A DNA stretch of 14,414 nucleotides from Candidatus Aenigmatarchaeota archaeon. Its GTDB lineage: Archaea > Aenigmatarchaeota > Aenigmatarchaeia > CG10238-14. Positions 7,138 to 12,588 of the stretch are shown here, piece by piece. A model generated the notes under the pieces. The model did not search any database. It was given only the letters and a program-made list of their open reading frames with translations, and was not told the DNA's origin. The translations under genes were made by a program, and so were the position numbers. Where the stretch lies: positions 1 to 14,414 of the forward strand of contig DAOVGP010000041.1 in assembly GCA_030672375.1 (NCBI GenBank), in the 5' to 3' direction. Numbering within the stretch: position 1 is the first letter of the stretch; each line of letters starts with the position of its first letter.

Positions 7138-9231
7138 TCATTTAGGTGATATATCCAAGATATCTTCAGATATCAAATGCTTATCCTTTTCTCCAGTCAA
7201 CGCATCTATGACATCAACAGTTCCATCCTCGTAAAAAATCAACCAGTAAGGATAATAACACATCTTCCTTTCAACAGCTTCAGGACTGAATAAATCCAAA
7301 ACTTTATTCGTCTGAGATTTCTTAACCTTGAAAGGCAATAAATCACCAGCATACTTATAGTTGACAGGATTTTCAGTAATTTGATTTTCTATTATATGTT
7401 CAAAATTCAAGTTAAGGTTACTATCGTATTGACTGTCTTCTTTGGATATCATATCCTGTTTCTGTAATTTAGATATTATTCCTGTCAAATCGTTCTCGGA
7501 AATCTTCAAACGCTTCGATATCTGCTCGAACGTAGACATACCATAAGTCGATAGATACAATAAAACAGCTTTCTTTTTCATATCTAACCTTAGCAATTTA
7601 GCCAATCCATCTGTTCTTTCTAACACATTATCTCTTGAAAAAACTAATTCACCCGATAGTCCGTCCACGAATATGTTGTCAATTTTTTCTCCTTCTTTAG
7701 TCTGGAACTTACAGTTCAATCTCCATAAAGGATAATAGATTAGTTTGAATTGCTCGAATTTCTTGATTATATTTTTTTTCACATCCTCTTCCAAGAGTTT
7801 TGGATAGAAATACAGTATGTCACCTTCCTCTTTTTCCCTGAGTTTTTTTGGCATCATCGCAGGGGCACCCATATGATTAGTCCTTCTTATCCTTATGTTG
7901 ACTATCAATGGCTGGTCTATTACACCCACGACAACAGCCGTTCCTATGGGCAAAACCTTTAACTGTGACTCTATTCCTCTTGTTATTCCCTCCACCGAAT
8001 CCATTATCGACCTTAAGTCATTAGGATTGGTTACCCTTAAGAAGACTTGGGTATTACATTGAGAAAGAACATTCTTATCTACTCTAGCAGGTCTTTGACT
8101 GATGACTGCAAGACCCATTCCGAATTTTCTACCTTCTGATGCGACTGTCCTGAGTATTTGTGAACTGATGGCCTCACCACCAAAACCCCTTTCTGGACAA
8201 AAGTTTTGTGCTTCCTCGACTACTAAAAGGAAGAAAGGTATCTTTCCACTTTTCCTCTCTTCGAATAAATCTTTAACAATCTTATAAACAACGAGTTGCT
8301 GAACGTCTGGTGCTACACCTTTCAAGTTGATGATGCTTAAAGTATCCTTCTTAACGAGATCAGAAGGTTTGATATAGTTGGCGCTATCAAAAAGTCCAGT
8401 CGATTTCAGTAAATCTAAAACGGATAGAGTGCCCCACTTAGCCCTACTACTGGATGCGTATACTTGTTTTCTGATATCTTCGATCGTGTATTCTGGTTTT
8501 CCTATATTTTGTACAGCAGAATAGATGACACCCATTTGGTTTGATGTTAACTTGAAAGGAAACATATCGAAGACTTCTTGGTAGTTTAGCTTATTCTTGA
8601 ATTTGAGTTTTTTAGCTCCTTCCATCAGATTTTTTTCTAGACAGAATATCTGTAGGTTCTTCTTGTAATCCTTGGGTTTTACACCAAAGCTAGATATGTA
8701 TTTGATCTCTTCTGGTTTTTTATTACGTTCCCTCAAAGAAAGATATTCGCCATGCGGATCAATGACAACGACAGGAAGTTTGTTTTCAATGAATTCTTCC
8801 AACAATACGCCGATAAAGTATGATTTACCAAAGCCAGATTTAGCTAAGACAGCTAAGTGTTTTGTTATTAAAATTTTTGGATCAAGATTCACTCTTAGGT
8901 TTTCAGAACCGTCCAACAGACCGACATAAAGACCAGAACTTTTTAGACTGAGTACTTTTTTTATTAAACCATCGTCTGCTTTGTAAATGAATGAACCTGG
9001 TTTAAATGGCATCCTTGGTAGTCTAACAGTTCCTCTCTTATCTGTGTACCCTATCACAGAAACTTTAGCAACAGTCTTATTTTTTTCTTGAGTTATGCCA
9101 TCTATTCTGCCTAAAATCCAATGTCTCTCAGGGTCTCTAGTTGCTATAAAGTCCATTTTTTTGACTACATCACTAACCTCAAATTCAAACTTTTCTGGAG
9201 AAGTTCTACCGATTATTCTTCCTACGAGCAT
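7138..9231 (-). CDS. herA: HerA-type FtsK-fold ATPase with extended C terminus
   Basis: A 697-residue ATPase; HerA enzymes are hexameric DNA translocases that work with the NurA nuclease in end resection. Residues 1-115 form an N-terminal beta-barrel (HAS-barrel-like). Walker A is LAKSGFGKS (129-137), followed by VVIDPHGEY (155-163). Walker B is FLLVVEEAQNF (334-344), followed by the conserved SEGRKFGMGLAVISQRP (365-381). The region after about 470 is not part of the core: it holds a helix-turn-helix-like stretch (about 555-595) and two similar segments, YYPLW...VDGLSGE (499-528) and YYPYW...IDALTGE (659-681). NurA is not adjacent, so the classic pairing is unproven here and another substrate, such as protein or RNA-linked DNA work, is possible. 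Confidence 0.85.
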   Translation of the reverse strand: MLVGRIIGRTSPEKFEFEVSDVVKKMDFIATRDPERHWILGRIDGITQEKNKTVAKVSVIGYTDKRGTVRLPRMPFKPGSFIYKADDGLIKKVLSLKSSGLYVGLLDGSENLRVNLDPKILITKHLAVLAKSGFGKSYFIGVLLEEFIENKLPVVVIDPHGEYLSLRERNKKPEEIKYISSFGVKPKDYKKNLQIFCLEKNLMEGAKKLKFKNKLNYQEVFDMFPFKLTSNQMGVIYSAVQNIGKPEYTIEDIRKQVYASSSRAKWGTLSVLDLLKSTGLFDSANYIKPSDLVKKDTLSIINLKGVAPDVQQLVVYKIVKDLFEERKSGKIPFFLLVVEEAQNFCPERGFGGEAISSQILRTVASEGRKFGMGLAVISQRPARVDKNVLSQCNTQVFLRVTNPNDLRSIMDSVEGITRGIESQLKVLPIGTAVVVGVIDQPLIVNIRIRRTNHMGAPAMMPKKLREKEEGDILYFYPKLLEEDVKKNIIKKFEQFKLIYYPLWRLNCKFQTKEGEKIDNIFVDGLSGELVFSRDNVLERTDGLAKLLRLDMKKKAVLLYLSTYGMSTFEQISKRLKISENDLTGIISKLQKQDMISKEDSQYDSNLNLNFEHIIENQITENPVNYKYAGDLLPFKVKKSQTNKVLDLFSPEAVERKMCYYPYWLIFYEDGTVDVIDALTGEKDKHLISEDILDISPK

Positions 9232-9310
9232 TCTTTCACTAATTAATATTCATGGGAGTTTAACTTTAAGGAAGTTTAGGTTTCAAGAATGAAATGATAA
9301 AAATTGATTT

Positions 9311-9327
9311 TGGGCCCGATGGGATTA
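9311..9327 (-). pseudogene. Possible tRNA 3'-end relic
   Basis: The minus strand reads AATCCCATCGGGCCCA, which looks like the last part of a tRNA T loop, the T stem 3' strand, an acceptor 3' strand and discriminator A. The real tRNA-Arg in this window ends AATCCCGTCGAGCCCA, matching at 14 of 16 positions. Nothing tRNA-like lies 5' of it: repeat A begins at once. A truncated tRNA end is the classic leftover of integration, but 16 nt is short and could be chance. Confidence 0.3.
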
Positions 9328-9387
9328 GACTCTCAAAGTCATTGAAGTTGTACAAAAAATCTATCTGATTCGGGTTGGTTGAAAGAT
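9328..9387 (-). repeat. Dispersed repeat, copy A (60 nt)
   Basis: Aligned without gaps to copy B at 11930-11989, 43 of 60 positions agree by my count. The conserved ends are CTTT-AA-CAA-CCGAATCA and GACTTTGAGA(G/A)TCTA. Its core AAATCTATCTGATTCGGG (plus strand, 9357-9374) is shared exactly, 18 of 18, with copy C. On the minus strand the core runs into six T residues. Confidence 0.7.
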
Positions 9388-9599
9388 TTTATAGTCATAG
9401 AATTTAAGCTTGGACCGGGGGGAATCGTATTTCAAATTTTGGTTCTCCTAGGTTTAATGGATTTTAGGGGAAACTATATTAGCAACATTCCAAGCCTTTT
9501 TTCTTCGCTATTTTTGTTATGTTGAGAGCAATCTATATCGTATGTTTATTGGACAATGAGGAGAAAACTCAGAGAGAAGAGGTTTTATGGACCCTCTCC

Positions 9600-9713
9600 T
9601 TACTCTTTCTCTTCTTCTGATTGTTCTTCTTCTTTAGTTTCTTCTTCCTTACTTTCTTCTTCTGTTTGTTCTTCTTCTTTAGTTTCTTCTTCCTTACTTT
9701 CTTCTTCTGCCAT
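9600..9713 (-). CDS. Tiny acidic Glu/Lys repeat protein, 37 residues
   Basis: The start is well supported: GAGGTGA (complement of 9720-9726) lies 6 nt before the ATG. After the first Met the protein is two nearly identical 15-residue units, EEESKEEETKEEEQ preceded by A or T, then SEEEKE. The DNA units are 45 nt and almost identical, so this is a recent tandem duplication. The product would be a highly charged single helix or disordered tail with no known domain. It may bind a basic partner, act as a chaperone-like tail, or be a detached tail of a larger gene; none of this can be decided from sequence. Confidence 0.6.
   Translation of the reverse strand: MAEEESKEEETKEEEQTEEESKEEETKEEEQSEEEKE
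9621..9710. repeat. Tandem repeat, two 45-nt units inside the acidic ORF
   Basis: Units begin at 9621 and 9666 and differ at very few bases. Length is a multiple of three, so the reading frame of the acidic ORF is kept through the duplication. Confidence 0.85.
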
Positions 9714-10013
9714 TCAATTTCACCTCATCTTAATTTATGAAAATATTTATGAAAAGTAAGTTTAATTGGCTTTTAAATTATATAAAGTTCACTATAACCT
9801 ATTACATTGTTTTTTCAAATCATTTCTGATTTCTTTTAGTACCTGCAGTTTTTCTTTTTCGATAACCAATATAGTCATCTCTTTTTTTTGTCTTTCTTTT
9901 ATTATCTATTCCAATAGTCATCAAGAATAATCTACCCACATACTTTTCTATACCGTCGTGAAAAACTCCGACTTCAATATTTCCGACATACTCCCTAGTT
10001 TCTCAAGGAGAAT
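9714..10013. other. Low-coding region with an open frame lacking a start
   Basis: On the minus strand an open frame of 60 residues (9820-10002) begins right after a TGA and reads ETREYVGNIEVGVFHDGIEK and onward, ending in a Lys/Arg-rich tail. It has no usable start near its N terminus (GTG at residue 22, ATG at residue 28). A second frame, ATG 9878 to TAG 9792, would give 28 residues rich in Lys, Glu and Leu. Either may be a remnant of a decayed gene. AT-rich sequence at 9730-9760 probably holds the promoter of the acidic ORF. Confidence 0.3.
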
Positions 10014-10032
10014 AAATCTATCTGATTCGGGG
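9998..10032 (-). repeat. Dispersed repeat, copy C, abutting the mscS stop
   Basis: AAATCTATCTGATTCGGG (10014-10031) is identical to copy A over 18 nt. Beyond it on the minus strand CTTGAGAAACTA resembles the CTTTGAGA(A/G)TCTA end of copies A and B, with a shorter spacer. The repeat starts directly after the TAA stop of mscS. Confidence 0.65.
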
Positions 10033-10656
10033 TTATCCTTTTTGAATTTTTTTCCATTCTTTATATTTTTTCACAGGATTAGTCACGAACATAGTGTTAG
10101 GAATTATGACAAGATCACCATCATCCTCTCTCAGTGTCGTACTTCTTATACTAATTTTTTGAACGACACCCCCATGATTTTTAATTTTAATGCTATCACC
10201 AACTTTGAATGGTTTATCAGCATGCAAAAGTATTCCTGAAACTAGGTTCTGAATTATATCCTTCATTGCGAAGCTGATGGCAATGCTAAAAGCACCTATA
10301 CCAACTACAACAGAAGTTAGATCTACTCCTATCACTCCTAATAAAATAAAAAATCCAATCACCCAAGTCACATACTTTGATAAATTTGTTATTGTGTTTT
10401 CAATTTTTTCTGGGAAAGGGGTTTTATTGAATATTTTCCTTAAACTGAACGAAACTATTTTTGAACCTATAAAGGTTCCGATTACTATTCCAATGATCTC
10501 TATTATGAACCAAATACCAATATCACCTAAAAGTGGTATGTTGGTTGTCGAGGGTATCATTTCACTAAATATATCAATAAATCCAGGGTTAACTAGATAG
10601 ATCAGAAAAACCACTAAAATACATAATAAAGCAGACAATCCAAGTTTTTTTATCAT
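10033..10656 (-). CDS. mscS: Short MscS-type mechanosensitive channel
   Basis: A membrane channel that would open under tension and release solutes in osmotic downshock. Of the 207 residues, 5-22, 44-66 and 93-111 are hydrophobic helices. Then come the pore helix TM3 (about 113-146) with its Gly/Ala pattern (VVVGIGAFSIAISFAMKDII) and the beta domain KPFKVGDSIKI through LREDDGDLVIIPNTMF (149-190). It stops there: the alpha/beta C-terminal cage domain of full-length MscS is absent. The +1 frame stays open for about 28 codons past the stop (NPESDRFILLEKLG), so a frameshift or repeat insertion may have cut the gene. A TATA-like box 26 nt upstream suggests a leaderless mRNA. Confidence 0.85.
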   Translation of the reverse strand: MIKKLGLSALLCILVVFLIYLVNPGFIDIFSEMIPSTTNIPLLGDIGIWFIIEIIGIVIGTFIGSKIVSFSLRKIFNKTPFPEKIENTITNLSKYVTWVIGFFILLGVIGVDLTSVVVGIGAFSIAISFAMKDIIQNLVSGILLHADKPFKVGDSIKIKNHGGVVQKISIRSTTLREDDGDLVIIPNTMFVTNPVKKYKEWKKIQKG

Positions 10657-10677
10657 AACTTTTAAAGGAAATGTAAA

Positions 10678-10686
10678 TTTTAAATA
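10678..10686 (-). promoter_or_regulatory. TATA-box candidate for mscS
   Basis: The minus strand reads TATTTAAAA, centred 26 nt before the ATG at 10656, the textbook archaeal spacing for a leaderless start. It lies between repeat copy E and the gene. Confidence 0.5.
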
Positions 10687-10691
10687 TGTTA

Positions 10692-10706
10692 TTCTATCTG
10701 ATCGGA
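10692..10706 (-). repeat. Dispersed repeat, short copy E, abutting the zinc-protein stop
   Basis: TTCTATCTGATCGGA on the plus strand matches the core with one T missing. As with copy C, it lies immediately after the TAA stop (10707-10709) of the minus-strand gene. Copies C and E therefore sit as direct repeats on either side of mscS. Confidence 0.5.
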
Positions 10707-10871
10707 TTATTTTCTTTCAGCATCCTTCACCCTCTCGTTAAGAGTATGAGTCTTTACTACTCTCTCACAAAATTTACAAATTATTTTAGAGACCCACACA
10801 TTACCTTTCTGTTCTGTAGACTGAATAAAACGTCTTTTCCCACAGAATTTACATTTTTCTTTTTTAAACAT
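10707..10871 (-). CDS. Small zinc-ribbon protein, 54 residues
   Basis: The frame is open from 10976, but the upstream part is hydrophobic and unlike the rest, so ATG 10871 (MFKKEKCKFCGKRRF) is the likely start. Two CxxC pairs, CKFC and CKFC, lie about 21 residues apart with basic residues around them. This is a treble-clef or zinc-ribbon pattern like that of small ribosomal or RNA-binding proteins. The tail is charged (THTLNERVKDAERK). It does not match L37e, L24e or L40e as I know them. It is last in a minus-strand run with LSm and two orphans, which hints at a translation or RNA role (inference). Confidence 0.65.
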   Translation of the reverse strand: MFKKEKCKFCGKRRFIQSTEQKGNVWVSKIICKFCERVVKTHTLNERVKDAERK

Positions 10872-10962
10872 TACTATCAATCCAAATTTGTTGTTGAATA
10901 ATATTTTGAATTTTAGAATTATTATATCGACTACAGATGATGTCAGAAAAAAGACAGCTGAT

Positions 10963-11106
10963 TTAACTAACGACAAAAACCCTATTTCCTAAGAACATCT
11001 TCTCATGTCCATCTTTTGTCTTTGAAACAACGGCTTTAGGATGTTTTAATTTTAACTCTTCAAACTCCTCTTTTGTGACATGTTGAATTATCCTTCTCTT
11101 TACCAT
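10963..11106 (-). CDS. Small basic protein, 47 residues, unknown function
   Basis: ATG 11106 to TAA 10963-10965. The product begins MVKRRIIQHVTKEEFEELK and ends FLGNRVFVVS: a basic start, a helix and a strand-rich end. The ATG follows the stop of the upstream 87-residue gene by 13 nt, so the pair is probably one transcript. No strong ribosome site is present. The position would suit a small ribosomal protein such as L39e, but the sequence lacks L39e's features, so no function is assigned. Confidence 0.55.
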   Translation of the reverse strand: MVKRRIIQHVTKEEFEELKLKHPKAVVSKTKDGHEKMFLGNRVFVVS

Positions 11107-11119
11107 TTTAATCATTCAA

Positions 11120-11383
11120 TCATTTGAACTTTATACCTTTTGGCCCTTCATGCTCTATCTCTCTCATACCTAATCCTTTCAACTTATTCACGAGTTCTCC
11201 CAGATCTGTTTTCGACCAGAGGCTGAGTCTGTTCATCTCTGGAATTATTCGTACGATACCGATTCTGGTCCTGATAGTAATTTTATGTTTCATCTTATCC
11301 ATCCCAAGAATCTCTTCTCTCAATACATCTAGAATGGCTTTTTCCATATCCTTATTTTCGTAAATAAACTTTCTCTTAACCAT
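11120..11383 (-). CDS. Basic protein of unknown function, 87 residues
   Basis: ATG 11383 is chosen because GAAGGTG lies a few bases upstream; the GTG at 11392 would add three residues but overlaps that site. The product starts MVKRKFIYENKDMEKAILDVL (helix), continues with strands (ITIRTRIGIVRIIPE) and a second helix (DLGELVNKLKGLGM). This alpha-beta mix of basic character resembles small nucleic-acid-binding proteins. It is not recognisable as L31e or another ribosomal protein I know. It follows LSm by 37 nt on the same strand. Confidence 0.65.
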   Translation of the reverse strand: MVKRKFIYENKDMEKAILDVLREEILGMDKMKHKITIRTRIGIVRIIPEMNRLSLWSKTDLGELVNKLKGLGMREIEHEGPKGIKFK

Positions 11384-11420
11384 TAAAAACACCTTCTTAT
11401 TGAATGTAATAACAACATAC

Positions 11421-11633
11421 CTATGGAGTATAGAGCGAAATGTAAAGTATAGTATCTCCCCTTATCAACATGTCTGGAGATTTCTCTTTACCGATTTCTG
11501 CATCACTCACCCATATGTTCAGATATAAATCAAATGCTTTAAGATTACCAATGATTTCTTTGCTGTTCTTGAGTTTAATAAAAACCATCTTTTCTCTCAG
11601 TTGCTCTAAGGTATCCAAAGGCCTTTTTGTCAT
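11421..11633 (-). CDS. LSm (Sm-like) archaeal RNA-binding protein
   Basis: Archaeal LSm proteins form heptameric rings that bind U-rich RNA. ATG 11633 gives 70 residues beginning MTKRPLDTLEQL, as other archaeal LSm proteins do; an in-frame ATG at 11657 would add eight residues. The Sm1 motif is VFIKLKNSKEIIGNLKAFDLYLNIWVSDA, interrupted here for length: KEIIGNLKAFDLYLN then IWVSDA. Sm2 is LIRGDTILYIS. The usual FDxHxN histidine is tyrosine (FDLYLN), a change at the base-stacking position of the RNA pocket. It heads a run of small genes on the minus strand. Confidence 0.88.
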   Translation of the reverse strand: MTKRPLDTLEQLREKMVFIKLKNSKEIIGNLKAFDLYLNIWVSDAEIGKEKSPDMLIRGDTILYISLYTP

Positions 11634-11699
11634 GATACTCTCTTTTTGATTAAACATCTTTAAAAAATAAATTATTATGGGGTTATAAAGGGTGTTTAA

Positions 11700-11936
11700 T
11701 CATTTCAAATCATTCTCACGTTCAAGTGTTTCTATTAATTCTTTCAATACCTTTTCCATCGCTTCGATAGTTCTTGAACCACAGATGATGATCTTTCCAC
11801 TATGGAATAAAAGAAAAGTAATCCTAAATTTTGTCCTGTAGACTAAACCAGGAAACGTATTCGGTTCGTATTCAACATTCTCCAGTTTCAGGAGTTTATC
11901 TACATCTATTAATTTCCCTGTATCAGAAGTAGATTC
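11700..11936 (-). pseudogene. tbp: 5'-truncated TATA-binding protein fragment (one TBP repeat)
   Basis: The frame is open from just after TGA (11937-11939) to TGA at 11700-11702, 78 residues with no start codon near its beginning. The sequence LENVEYEPNTFPGLVYR, then LLFHSGKIIICGSRT and EKVLKELIETL, is the archaeal TBP signature for most of one of the two symmetric repeats. Full TBP is about 180 residues, so the N-terminal repeat and the first strand of this one are missing. The loss begins where repeat copy B ends. A functional tbp must exist elsewhere. A half-TBP using an unusual start is possible but less likely. Confidence 0.7.
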
Positions 11937-11989
11937 TCAAAGTCGATTTAGTTACCCAACCGAGTTATGTGATTCGGATTGTTTCAAAG
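11930..11989 (-). repeat. Dispersed repeat, copy B (60 nt)
   Basis: Ungapped partner of copy A (43 of 60 identical by hand count), same orientation. Its GACTTTGAGAATCTA end overlaps the first bases of the TBP fragment's open frame, so the junction with tbp sequence is at about 11930. The middle differs from A, including CCGAATCACATAACTCGG, which has short CCGA/TCGG complementarity. Confidence 0.6.
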
Positions 11990-12063
11990 GGTTCAATGGG
12001 CCTCACATTTTTACAGACCCCAGAATTTTCCATCTACAGACTTTCTAGTCCTTGAATTTTAAG

Positions 12064-12138
12064 TGGGCTCGACGGGATTCGAACCCGTGATCTCCTAGTC
12101 CGAAGCCAGGCGCATTATCCAGACTCTGCTACGAGCCC
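12064..12138 (-). tRNA. trnR: tRNA-Arg (anticodon TCG)
   Basis: The minus strand gives 75 nt. Acceptor GGGCTCG pairs perfectly with CGAGCCC, discriminator A. The D stem is GCA/TGC. The anticodon stem CCTGG/CTAGG (one G-U) holds loop CTTCGGA with anticodon TCG, reading CGA. The T arm is ACGGG-TTCGAAT-CCCGT. CCA is not encoded. It sits between repeat copies D (upstream) and B (downstream), and is intact. Confidence 0.97.
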
Positions 12139-12186
12139 GCTGAAGATTTTCGGTAATATCTATTTAAATTAAGGATTAATTAACAA

Positions 12187-12200
12187 AAATCTATCTGATT
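12187..12200 (-). repeat. Dispersed repeat, core copy D
   Basis: AAATCTATCTGATT on the plus strand is identical to 14 nt of the core in copies A and C. On the minus strand it lies about 23 nt after the stop of the 105-residue gene and runs into TTTTTGTT, much like copy A. Confidence 0.5.
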
Positions 12201-12223
12201 TCCCTTATAATGTTCAGGTATAA

Positions 12224-12541
12224 TCATTCCTGCGATGTCAAAGATTCATATAGTGAAGAACTAGAGTGATTTATTCTATTTATTACATATTTAGTTTGTT
12301 CGACAAGTTCCTCATGAATTCTCATTCTATCAAGGAGTGATAAACATGTTTGTGAACCTCTTATAATGGCTTTATTAGCCTTGTAAACATCGTCCATTCT
12401 CTTATCTTTATGAGCTCTCAATAATTCTCGATAATTTTCTAAAATTTCAGTAAAATTCTCGTCAAAAACATACCTTCTAAAACCTAAAGTCTCGCATATG
12501 AGGAATATATAGTACAATTTATGAAGATAATCTAAAACCAT
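12224..12541 (-). CDS. All-helical protein of unknown function, 105 residues
   Basis: I do not recognise this family. The product looks wholly alpha-helical: an amphipathic start (MVLDYLHKLYYIFLICETLG), a central charged helix (ENYRELLRAHKDKRMDDVYKANK) and a third helix (MRIHEELVEQTKYVINRIN), with a serine-rich end. No signal peptide or catalytic motif is visible. The start has a TATA-like box at 12561-12572, about 25 nt upstream, fitting a leaderless mRNA. It lies 47 nt after the ATP-cone nuclease gene on the same strand but probably has its own promoter. Confidence 0.65.
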   Translation of the reverse strand: MVLDYLHKLYYIFLICETLGFRRYVFDENFTEILENYRELLRAHKDKRMDDVYKANKAIIRGSQTCLSLLDRMRIHEELVEQTKYVINRINHSSSSLYESLTSQE

Positions 12542-12560
12542 AAAATTTATTGAAATTCTA

Positions 12561-12572
12561 ATTTTAAATTTT
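12561..12572 (-). promoter_or_regulatory. TATA-box candidate for the 105-residue protein
   Basis: The minus strand reads AAAATTTAAAAT, centred about 25 nt before the ATG at 12541. It also lies just past the stop of the upstream nuclease gene, so transcription of the two genes may be separate. Confidence 0.4.
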
Positions 12573-12588
12573 TATTTTTGATTTTTGT

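Larger units (their letters stand above)
9232..9599. other. Intergenic region holding repeat copy A and a tRNA-end-like scrap
   Basis: No convincing gene is seen in either strand across about 370 nt. It contains repeat copy A (9328-9387, listed separately), a tRNA-3'-end-like stretch at 9311-9327, and a possible stem of GAGAGG with CCTCTT on the minus strand (about 9575-9599) just after the stop of the acidic ORF, which could be a terminator. The rest is featureless AT-rich sequence. Confidence 0.5.

Noticed and set aside
9290..9370. C/D-box guide RNA (AATGATAA near 9293 and CTGA at 9365)
   Set aside because: Boxes are imperfect, no C'/D' pair is visible, and other repeat copies lack the upstream box.
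9556..9759. Plus-strand ORF reading as a serine-rich protein
   Set aside because: It is the antisense of the acidic Glu/Lys ORF, which has a strong ribosome site on the minus strand; the plus frame has none.
11120..11392. Identification as ribosomal protein L31e or an L39e/L31e cluster
   Set aside because: Size and context are suggestive, but neither this product nor the 47-residue neighbour carries the conserved sequence of L31e or L39e.
9310..11990. Reading repeats A and B as degenerate full tRNA genes (CTTTGAG anticodon-like loop)
   Set aside because: No acceptor, D or T stems pair in either copy; only the short scrap at 9311-9327 is tRNA-like.
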